Source of the DNA: Blastobasis lacticolella
Taxonomy: Eukaryota; Arthropoda; Insecta; Lepidoptera; Blastobasidae
Assembly: GCA_905147135.1 (NCBI GenBank)
Contig: LR990048.1
Coordinates: 2,898,563-2,962,562, forward strand
Length of the DNA: 64,000 nt
Direction: 5' to 3'
The notes beneath the pieces were generated by a model. It was not told the origin of the DNA. It saw only the letters and a program-made list of their open reading frames with translations, and ran no database searches. How positions within the stretch are numbered: the stretch's first letter is position 1; each line of letters opens with the position of its first letter. Positions 24,801 through 36,800 of the stretch are shown here, piece by piece. Position numbers and translations under genes: made by a program.

Positions 24801-27800
24801 GCCGGGGTCACCGAGGGGCATGGTTGACCCCAATGATAGATATGGCTGTAGCGATCGGCAGGCAAGTGTCGATAGTGGCTGCTAACGTCACCGTCGAGCC
24901 TATGGAGGTGAGTAGGTTCTAGACGTTTACTCTGGTTATCTAACTATGATGGTAGGGTTATTTGAAAGAGTCTTGCAAGAGGTATCTAATGATGAAGCGA
25001 TGCTCACGCTAGGTTCTCCGGGGGGCATGGACGACCCCATCGATATGCCGCTCGCGATACTTGTCTGTAAATGGAAAAATAAAATTGAATGTGACAACAA
25101 CAACAATAACGACCGTGAGCGAAATGTTAGTTCCTTTTTACGCCACATTCGTTTGCAATATGGCGCTTACGATGAAATAATAACGGCGAGGCATTCATTT
25201 TTATTTTTTCTGCCTTCAACTGGTCATTGTGAACTTAGCTTTCTAATTTGTTGCGATCCGATTGGTCAAGGGGCTAGGCTACAACGATACTATTTTCTTA
25301 TCACAAATGAAGTATAAATTATTTTATCTACACTCATAGCGTAATGTTCCAATTACATATTCAAAAACAGTCGTTTAAGGATACACTTTTTTTACGTGCG
25401 TCTATAAAATTTTAAAAAATTACTTTTCGATATAGCATTTTCTTAATACACTTTAATTTTTTAATTTTTTGTCGAGCAACGGGACACGGCGAAATATAGG
25501 CTGAATACCTAGATGTCTTTAACAAATTCAAAATTTAAATTTTTCTGTTTAAATTTCTGTGTAATTATTTTCCCGCCAAACAGATTTTTTTTTTGTAATT
25601 GTTGTAATTTGTGTTTGTGAATGTTTTTTCTTATTTTAAGCAAATAAATAGATAAATGTGAAAGTAGTAAAGTGAATTTCCCGCCGCTTGAACTGAATCG
25701 CAGCTTACTTCCAGCAAAGTTGAGAAAATTATAGGTACAATATTTTAACATAAAAATATGAGTGTAAATAAAGTAGTGTATGCAACTGCATATAATTAGG
25801 TATTAAAACACTAGTGTCAAACTATTATAAAACTGGGCTACGCCTCGTATGATAAACAGACACTCATGATTTAATACCCCCTTTTATATGACAGTTACAT
25901 AAACTACTATTATATTCTTCTATCGATACGTACATTATTTGATTTTTGGTTTATGTTTACATGACATTGCTGTGCTGGGACATCTAATCCAACCCCTTAC
26001 ACTCGTGGGTGTCGTGCAAGGTGACTAATGTTTTCGAGGAAAAAGATCTAGAGTCTCCGTAGTCTGGAAAATGGGCAGCAGCGTTTTCCATTGTATTATT
26101 TAAACACTGCGATCTCGAGCCGCATTTAAGAGAATCATAGTTGATATCGAACAAAAACGGATGTGCCTCCGGAAATCTTAAAGAATAATATAATTATTTA
26201 ACACCAAACTGTTATATCCACCAGGTTGAATGCTGTCCGTCGAAGAAGGATTTGCATCTCAACTTCGAGCCCGTGCAACCCTCGGGCTCGGACTTCACCG
26301 TCATAAAGGAAAGCGCTATTAGTGAACATCGTAAGTGGTTATTCGACATATAACTCACAGTGACAGCGCGCTTGCGGCTCTGCATTTTTAATACACGAAA
26401 CCTGGTCTCTGCTTACCCCTGCGGGAAAAGGCGTGACGTCATGTATGTGAACCTACCTAAGTCCATAAATAAATCGTTAATGTTATGCCAGATTTACATT
26501 GGTCAAGGACAGTTGAGAGTATAAGTACAGTGGCGAGGGCGAACTTGCAAACCAATTTAACTCACTACAGTCCGATCGGTTTACACTACTGACCTGGGGC
26601 CCTACTTTTGAAACCGCTCGCATCCTAGCGAGGGCTCGCGTGCGCTATCTTTTTCCTATCCAGGGTAAGTTGCTAGAGATAGAAAATACAAGCATTAGAA
26701 GTCGAGCGCTGGGGTGCGAGCGGTTTCAAAAATAGGGCCCCAGGTCATCGATCCACCTAGTGGGAGGCCTATCCATGCTATGTCTTGAAATGTCAAGATT
26801 AGTACAAAATTTTACCTACCCACTCTAAATTAGTATGCTATTGGCAGGTCACAGAGGACTCATTTACTAAAACTGTAACAACTGCATAACCTGTGTACTA
26901 CAAATAAATAAATGATTAATTGATTGAGTACCCTATCATTGCAGTATCGATGGACGGCGCGTGCTCCCTGGGCCTATCCGAGGGCGGCGCGAACGCGGGC
27001 GCACGCAACGTCTGCTACAAGCTCTGCTCGCTCATACACCAGCAACTCGTCAAGGCACACGCCGAAGTCAGCCGGTACGGGGACGGGGCCCGGGCGTGGC
27101 ACGGACGCGTATATACACGCAGATGTTAATGATGACACCCACCAACATATACGATAAATAAAATTACAGACGAATAAACATACACTCACAGAACAATCAA
27201 TAATACACACCCACTAACATGATAAATTTACTCACAGGTCAATAACACACACCCACAGACAGTACGGACGAGCCGACGGACGGATACGGGCACACAGAGA
27301 TTAATGATACACACCCACAAACACATATATTTCATTAATCACAGGCCAATATATAACACACACCTACAGACCAATAACGCACACCCACAGTGAGTACGGA
27401 CGAACCGACGGACGGATTCGTGCACGCCATAGACGCATACATACACACAGAGATTAATTATACACACCCACCAACATATTATTATTAGGTATTTATTTTA
27501 TACATACATACGATACATATGCTTACAATCGAATAAACACACACATACAGACCACTAACGCACACCCACAGACAGTACGGACGAACCGACGGACGGTTGC
27601 GTGCACGTCATGGACGCATTCATACACACAGAGATTAATGATACACACCCACCAACATATACGATACATATGCTTACAATCTAATAAACACACATATAGA
27701 CCACTAACGCACACCCACAGACAGTACGGACGAACCGACGGACGGTTGCGTGCATGTCATGGACGCATTCATACACACAGATTATTAATACACACCCACC

Positions 27801-30800
27801 GACCAGAATTAACACACCAATAACGCACATCCACAGACATATCAGTAAGCTTATTACGTAACGCTGTGGCCAACAATGATCTGATTTCTATTATTGAAAT
27901 TGTAACTTTTGCGTTTCAGTATCATCGATTTCATGGGTTCAATTGCTAACAAAGTTCCATTGCAATAAAATGAAACTATGAAATCGATCATACGTAATCA
28001 CAAAAGTAACGATTTCAATAATTGAAATCAGAGGGTAGTCGGTAACAGAATTGCGTAATTGACCTACAGGTACGTTTCAACCGAAAAAGACAAGACAATT
28101 GAGCGGTACAACGATAACACTGAATGTGGTGTAAAAAGGAACTTACATTCCGCCAATAGGAAAACTCCGCTGAACGAAACAACTGACGCACCCCTCACGG
28201 TCACTGTGTGCACCGTTATCCGTGTCGTGCACAATTGTTTTTTCTTTTTCTTTTAGAACACTTTAGTTTAAATTCACTCATAGACATGTCGCTGGAAGAT
28301 TGTGAACATCGTTAGTTTATAATCTATATACTAACGGTCCTAGTAGAGTTATAGAAGGTTTAAGCTTGCTAAACTACGGTTCTTGAAACACATTATTCAT
28401 AAACGCATATTAGTGTTAAAACGATCAATAACGGCTTCGTAACTTATAGAAGACTGATCCGTTCTATAAACCTCTGATAAGCCTGTGTTAGTCACAAACA
28501 TGGCCGCCGTCACACGAATTGCTAATTTTATTCTCTTCTGATTGGCTCGTGACTCCATTCTTGACTTTTATCCTGAAGAGGATAGACAAAGGGGATTCAT
28601 CCATACAGCCATGACTTCTATCATTTTCCTTGAAACTCCGTTTTAGTTGCACATTGAACTTTTTTGAGACTTGGCAACAAGCGGTTTTATGTTTTTGGCT
28701 ATAAATTCATCAGAGTGACAACATGATGACGCCAATATGTATTTTATCAGACATTTAGTTAATAATTGGTCAAAAATAGAGGTTTATGGAACGGTTATAA
28801 ATAATGAATTTTAATGTACGTTTTAAAGGCCTAATGAGTGTTTAGCTAATGAACGTTTTAAACCTATTTTATGGTACTTTTATGAATAAGACCGTAAGAT
28901 TATATACTATCGAAAGATTGAACTGCAATTAAAATTTCCGAAGCATTTACAATTACAAAGAGACACATAAGTAGTATTATGTTAGTTTAAGTTAGATTAG
29001 CTTAGTGTCGTGATATAGTCACTCAGCCCAGTGACGAATGGTAGATAGTATTTATAAACCGTTCATAAACTAACATTGATTATAAATAAGGTTTTTGCAA
29101 TCTTCCGGTGACAGTAACATTGCGTTGGCTGGTATGCGGTTGGCATGAGGTTGACAGGTAGTTTGACTCTGAAGGGAACACTAATCTACCACATAGACAA
29201 TGCTAAAATAGAGAATACGCGAAAATACATGGACATCTAGGGTAGGGTAGGAGTAAAGGTAGAGTAGGGTAGGGTAGGTGTGGTGTAGGCACAAAATAGA
29301 GAACTAACAGAAGGTCCGCTCACGTCGTCGAAAATTATGACGTAAACTGGCCGACTCGCTACGGTTGCTACTGTATTTGTCTGAATTTTAAAAAGAATAT
29401 TCTAAAGATCAAATAGAATTTTACAGATCGTTCACAACAACTTGTTCCTTGCAAATTCCCAATGCCTAACTCTTGCCGTAATGTGATCATAATCGCTTCC
29501 CAAGCTGTTGTTATCAGAATGTTTATCAAAGCTTCAGACATTATACCCCAGTAAGCGTAAAAGTAATTACTTATTTATTTACTTTTCTAAATTCATTGTC
29601 ATCTGATTACATCATCAGATCCTGAGAATAATTTTTCACTGACCTGGGAATAGAGTTTCAAGAGTACTCATTAATATATATACAACTAGTCCAAAACACG
29701 ATAGAGTTGCATAGTTGTATTGAATGGATTCTGTGGCCACATTTCATCTCCATCATCACATCAGCTCTCTGACAGCATAATATAATATCATCTGATTTAC
29801 CTACATGCGTACAATTCAATCGAATATCGTAGTAGAGTAAATAGAGTAGTGGGTCAAATACTGTGTACATGATGGGTAACTAAAGATTGCTATGATTCCA
29901 ACTGCCTTGTTAAAATATGACGTACACAGTATTTGAATCACTTCCCGGTAATAAAACGAATTGAAATTTTTCACACTCATGTGAATTAGATGGAAATGCA
30001 ATATTATGGTATCAGTCAGTTGATCTGAAGATGGAGCCGGAAGGTGGCCACAGAAACCATTCAGGTGGCCATTACGGTAATTTTTTGTCTTGTTAAAAAC
30101 GTCACGGTGAGCCAATCTGCTCTCGTGACTGTTCAACCAGCCTCAGGGTCCCTAGCGGAAGACTTTGGTCAACCTTGCTTTGCCATCGGTATTAGGAGGC
30201 ACAGCAGTGAGCTGCTGAAAGTCCGAAATGGTCACCAATCATGGTTCTTGGACGCGTGCATTGCTTGTACTTTATTAAGTAATATTAGTTACGTACAGGT
30301 AATTTTATTTATTCAATAATAATGTCCAATAAATATTCAATTTACGTCTACAACACGAACGGCCACGCTAGCGCTCGCTGTTCAGGCCTACTTTTTTAGG
30401 TCGTATACTTCAGGGTAAGCAGGTTAAAATGATGAAGAGTAGACTGTAGTTTTAAATGAATTTAATGCGTTGAGCAAAGAATTACAAAGGTAATGAGAGG
30501 CTGCTGAAACTCGTGAAAGGTAGGTGAATACGTTTAAATATTTGGATAAATTAACAATAGGGTTAAGCAACGTTAGTTACAATTTACAGCCATAGTTTGT
30601 ATACAGAAATTATTAATATAAATTAATAGTTTTACTAAATCTGAACACTCGCGACTTAGCTCTGCTTGAAACTACTTGAGAATGCCTGTAAACGTATCGT
30701 CAATGTGTGCGTGACGGAAATGGCGCTTTGTTTCCAGTGGACCTTCTTCTTGGGGAGAGCCGTTTTTTATTTTGTGATAACACAAGAACGAAGTTGCGGC

Positions 30801-33800
30801 GGGCAGCTAGACACGCAATAACGAATTGGATGGTTTTTTGCAAATGTATGACTTGAAACCACTTCCTGTAATGCTTGGTAGCTGCAGACCATTTCGAATA
30901 GTGCCCGGCATACTACTTCTGACAATTGCCAACCGCAACGTAGCTAACGCATAGCAGACCAAGGCCCAGTAAGATCAAAAACGACTGCTTTACAAAATGA
31001 AATAATGCTATAATGTTTTAAACTATCACCGTTATTATCACACATTTTAAAGGTATATTCAGAGTTAGGTTAACCCGGAACGTACCTTTAAAATGTGAAA
31101 TAATGCTTCTACCACTTCGCAAAGGACATGTCTTATTGATCAACTTAGTGTAAATTATATTTGAAGTACGCAATTTCACCGATACTTTATGAGAGGGCGT
31201 TGACTGAGACGTAAATAAATCAACTTGTTGTTTTCCACAGGAGAAGGCCTCAAGAACTGGCCGAATTCCTAAACAGCATAATGAAAAAACGTATCGAAAC
31301 TGAGGAGAAGTTACCCTACCACTTTACAGTGTGAGCCTATATTTTATTTTACCCTCATTTATTCTTGTTTCTTTGCATTTCTTTCCATGGAATTCTGTAC
31401 GGACATTTCAGTTACAGGCATCGAGATTGCACTTGCTTTTTGCCACTTTCTTCTATTCTACTATAATGTTATAGATGTTGATCTTATAATGTATGCCCTT
31501 TGTGTACACTACCATCAGCTTATAATGCAATTGTATTCCACCGTTTATGTCGTATGATACTACAGAATTCCATTGCACCGTTTATTTAGTATAATTTGCC
31601 ATCATTCCTATTACATACTGTTGGTGTATCATACTCCCAGTGCCTTGCATTATGATTGGGTTTGGATTTGTGCATATGATATGTAGCTAATGTATTGATG
31701 TACATGTTTGGTATGTTGTGGTGACATTGAATGGTTACTGTATATTTTTTTAGGTATATGTTGCCCCTTTTTAAAGTGCGTGACTTTAAAGGTGTAATAA
31801 GCAAATGAAAAGACTTGAATTACCTGCTAAAGATTTTGTTATAGGGGCGCCTGTCGTCATATCTGTTCTTTACATTGCATCAGATGGAGGAGTATAAGAA
31901 CGCAAAAAAATATATAGTCATTTTCAGTAGTTTATCTCGTCCTTAATAATAAATAATTAATATGTTTGGACACATTCCTTTAATTTGTGCACTTTATCAA
32001 AGGTCAGCTGTACAACAGAATGTGGGATTGTGTGTTTTTATGTTGTGTTTGTCTTTGACACAAAGCGGTCTGTGACTGCGTACATTAGTTACGTGAGAAG
32101 TATTTTGTTGTCACTTCTATTGCCACTTTGGTGAGATATTTATTGTACTAAATTTATTCATTTAGTTCTCCGGTTCACTGTTAAATGAGAATATTATAAA
32201 GCTTGTAAGTTCTTACTCCAGTTATCGTCATCAACCTAGCGGTCAATCCCGGCTTCTGCCTAGGTCCACTTCCCTGCTCTTTCTTCTCCACTTCGCCCGA
32301 AATGCTCACGCAGGCGTAGGTTGTTGGCTCTCACATCAGATTCCGCAGGACCTCTTTCCTGAAACCGGCTGGTTTAAGCAACTCATTCCCACGGCCCAAA
32401 TTAAGAAAGGGCTGTGGAAACATTCAAAGATTATGCAAATGTCGTTATTAATTATTAGAGAAATATTACCGTTATATTTTAACCTCTAGGTTTGTAACAA
32501 ACACGTGAGAATTTTGTTTGTATGCACTTTAATTTATACCGTGGCGAGCGTTGGTCGGCCACCTGCCGTCATTGTAATTTGTCGCTGTTATCCTGTCCTG
32601 CCCTGATAATTCTCTCTCACTTTTTCCACATTCATTCACCTTTTTATACACGAACGTCGGTTGAGGGTACTCCTGATCTGATCTTACTTTAAAATACTGG
32701 ATGGCGCAAAAGCACTAGCTCTATAGAAATTACTAATACTTTTTTAATGACATTATTAGTCATTCTGATATTGAAAATTATGTCGTAAACAAATGTAAAA
32801 TAAGCCAAAAATAAATATGGACTGTTGCACTCCCCATAAACTTGGAATACACTATGGATTTAGTGAGGGACACTTTTCCAGGCCGTGTTCATCACCCGTT
32901 TTGGTAATTTGCCTTGGCCTGCAAGATCACCCGAGCTGACCTGTCTAGACTTCTCTCTTTGGGGTTATTTAAAATCTCTGGTGTATGTGAACACCACACC
33001 ACAGACTCTCAGAAAACATATCGCCTGAAGCGTTGCGACAAGCTATGGAAAATTACATAAACAGGACTCAAATGTGCATCAACTCTGGAGGCCACTATTT
33101 ATGACACATCATCTTCAAATCCTTATGGGACGAAATTTCATGGTCCAGGTTTATTATTTATTTTAACAGTTTATTGTGCACAGGAAATACATAGCGAATA
33201 ACAGGCAAAGGTACCTATAGAAAAGAAGTTAAGTAGTGCCTTTACTTGAGCGCCATCCTGTATAATCGATTTGATCGTGATACGTACGTCTTCCACTTCC
33301 CACTGTTCCACCACTCCTGCCATAATAAATAATCCTTCACCTCCTTTCATTCATCCTCTACAATCCCAAACCAGCTAAATATTGTTGTCTCTATCCTAGG
33401 TAATACATATTCCTGTCCATGGGTAAAACAGCTTGTTTAACACCGTAACATTCAACGTTCGCCCCTGTATTGCAAATAAATACGTGTTTCCTTTAGGTGT
33501 AATAATGTTTCAGATCCTTACCATATGCAATCTGAATTTTAAATTCTTCCCTGCAAACGATAATCTAATGTAAATTCTCCCGTTCTATTCCAATAGTTCA
33601 AGCTGACATGAAAGAGTTTAGGGGCTATCCCTCATTCGCCCTTGATGATGACGATCTCTTGGAGTCTCCCTAACTTGACCTCACGTAATTAATGTATAAC
33701 CTCCTTATTGCAACACTTTTGAAACCGTAAAATATGGGTAAAATAACCGTAGTCTGATTACACTTTTTGGGGTCAGTCACTTTCATTCACATTTTCGTCG

Positions 33801-36800
33801 TATAATTTCCTTTCTTCATTATTTGGTTCGTGTTTGTCTCCGACACCAATTTTCGCAGTACCGAATCGGAACAACTATTTTAGGTTGTCCTTTTTAAATG
33901 ATTTTTTTATATATTTAAAATAGTGTCTGTCAATAGTCTTTGCCTACCCCACCTGTGGAAGAGATCGCTTGTAGCGAGAAGGCCGCCTTTGCTCATATGT
34001 GTTCCTTGTTACTGTCACTGATTGATACTGTTATTTTATTATGAGCAATAAAGTGTTTCACTATCTATCTGTGGGAAACAGGCGTGAGCTTTATGTTTGT
34101 GTTTATTTAAAATAGAATGTGGATAATTTTAATCATTCACATAAAGAAAATACAAGTTCGAATTTTATGACATATTATATTCGCAAATAGTACAATCAGT
34201 ATAAATATTGTCGTAGTTACTTGTTACAATATTATGCATATTTATTTAAAAGGGGGTTTTGAGGGATTAACTTATGTTCTCTATATGTTCAATTTGTGTG
34301 CGGATTCAGGATAAATTGTTAAACATGCATTTTATTTATATATATGCATGTTATATATTATAGTAGTTTATTTTTTTATTTTTTTCACCAAATCATTGTT
34401 TGTCCAAAATTTCATTATACCTACTATGTAGTTAACTACAAAATAATGCACGTACGAGTTATCATATTTTACATTTCTAATTTGCTTAATTTGTTTTATT
34501 TTCTGTTCTGTTCTATGTTTTTATTTATACATATTTTTTTGTAGACGACTGTAAAAAGTGGTATCTTAATTTCTCTACTTTTCTGAGATTTTTGACGTTG
34601 ATTGTTGAATGAAACCTCTTAGTCCATATTATAGTATATGAAATTATGTTTTTATTAAGTCTTGCCTTCGCCGTACTTATTATATAATACCTACAGAGAA
34701 CCTTCTCTAAGATTGGAGTATAACCTTGTATGTGTGCATGGCATTTTATTGTAATTGGTATTTTAATTATTCTACATTGTGGTGTATTTAGAACTGTCTA
34801 GATATAATCGTAAAGGATAGACCTTTTTCATGTACACATCGTCTCCTTATTTATTGTTCTGAACTGCTATACTTTTATGTCATACACGCGAGCCACTAAC
34901 AAACTAACTAAATGGACGAAAAGCTAACAGTAACGTTTATACTGTAACTATATGATATTCTTCTGATAACAACTAACGATGATCGTGTAAGCTTTGTACG
35001 TTCGCGCCGAGTTGTCGGCTCGTGATTAGAACCAAGTACTAACGCAACCCTAAGTCGCAGGACGCTGTAAAAGTGACGTAGCATAAAAATTATCTTGTAT
35101 AGCGAAGTAGCTACAAGCAATCTTCCAAACTTCTAAACTAATTACGCGTTAGGTAGTGTTAGTTCTGTCAAATTAAGGGGTAGGGGGGGGGGGGCTATCG
35201 CGTTAAATTGGAACTTATTTATTTATTTTTTACCATATTATGAGAGAGAGAGACAGAAAGAGATGATATGTGACAACGGTTGCGCTTACAGTTTTGGTAA
35301 ATATGTTCAAATTCAGCCCAATAGAGGCCCCTTGCTCTCACAGTACAGCGTTTAAACCTGTCACGTTCCGGCAACTCGGTAGCAGGTCGCGATAACAATA
35401 GCTAACAATAGATTCGCGGTCGCTTGGGATGTGAATAGACCTATAACGAATAGCAAGCAGTGGTGGTAAGCATGGTACCCTCCCGTTGCAGTCAGTACGG
35501 TGCGCTGGTGGTCTGCATGGCGGAGGACGGTGCGCGCGCGCAGCCGCCCGCAGACTCCGCGGAGGACGCCAAGGATACTGCCGGTAAGTGGTCACTGCCG
35601 GTGAGTGGTCATCTTGACGTTAATGTCCCTGTTGTGCTCGTGTGTGCCGGCCCGGGGTCCGCCTTGACTAACAACCAGGAGATGGCAGTTAAGGTAATTA
35701 CAGTGGAGCGACTGTCACCTGACCTTCGTAAACAGGGTCACGAAAACTAATCCTCCACTGATGAAGAGGTACAATTGTACCAGAGCACTTACCTGCCGTT
35801 TCGGGTCAGGGCAAATATTTTTTTATAAAGATTACTGTTTTTGAGCTAAAGCAAAAGTTTGGAAGTCACAAAAATTTGAGATATTTCGGCCATCAAAACT
35901 TGTTGTCACGCACTGTCCAGGTCGCAAACTTAGACTTTGGAACACACACACACAATACGATGATCTCCAATCTGCCTGCCAAGCGTGGAGATTACGGCAA
36001 TGACCTCCCCTGTCGTGGGAGAGGTCCTAAGTCCTGCATTTGACTGCTATAGGTTGTGATGATGACACACATTACCGTTCTCTCTCAAACGAACCCCTTT
36101 CCACCCTTAGTGGCGCCCCCGTTATCCGGCGAAGCGCCCCTCGCGACCGCCGAAGGGGAGCTCGAGCCCGAAGCCCCCGAGGGCGGCAGCGAAGCCCAAG
36201 ATGGCGGCGAGGGCTTCTGCGTACTCGACAGCGCTCCGGCCGCGCATCGGTTCCGGCTGTCCATACTGCAGCCCTCGGAGCCCAGGAGCTTCTACTCGGC
36301 GGTGAAGCGGGAGATCAAGTTGCTGAAGAGCGATCTGCCTTCGGGGGTGAGTGGAATCTGAGTCTTATCTTAAGGGGTTAGAGCTCGTTTTGGTGATAGC
36401 AAGGGGTGGTGAATGGTGCGTTATTTATTTCTTTCATTCGCCAACAGATTTACACATTTTGTTGCATTGAAATATTACATGAAATATCTTTAACACTTCA
36501 ATGTAAATTCAATAACAGGCAAAGTGATAGTGACATAGTGAGTCAAATTTTAAGTTAACGTTCCAAATTCCAAGTTCCGATCTACCGGCGCTGGCCGAAC
36601 ATAGCTGACAAGTTCCGAACGACAATCTCAAGAGAATCTTTAATAGAATTCGCTAGGCTAGGCTGGCCTATTAATTATCTTGATTTTTAATATAAGTGAT
36701 ATACAGGATCATACGTGGATCTCGTACCTATATTTTAAATGATCGTTTGATCACGCTTCCCAAAACATACTACTCATTGCAGATAATATGGCATAAATAA

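Noticed and set aside
29238..29280. Telomere-like repeat (agggtagggtagg)
   Set aside because: Insect telomere repeat is TTAGG; this is short, irregular and a different unit. Simple sequence.
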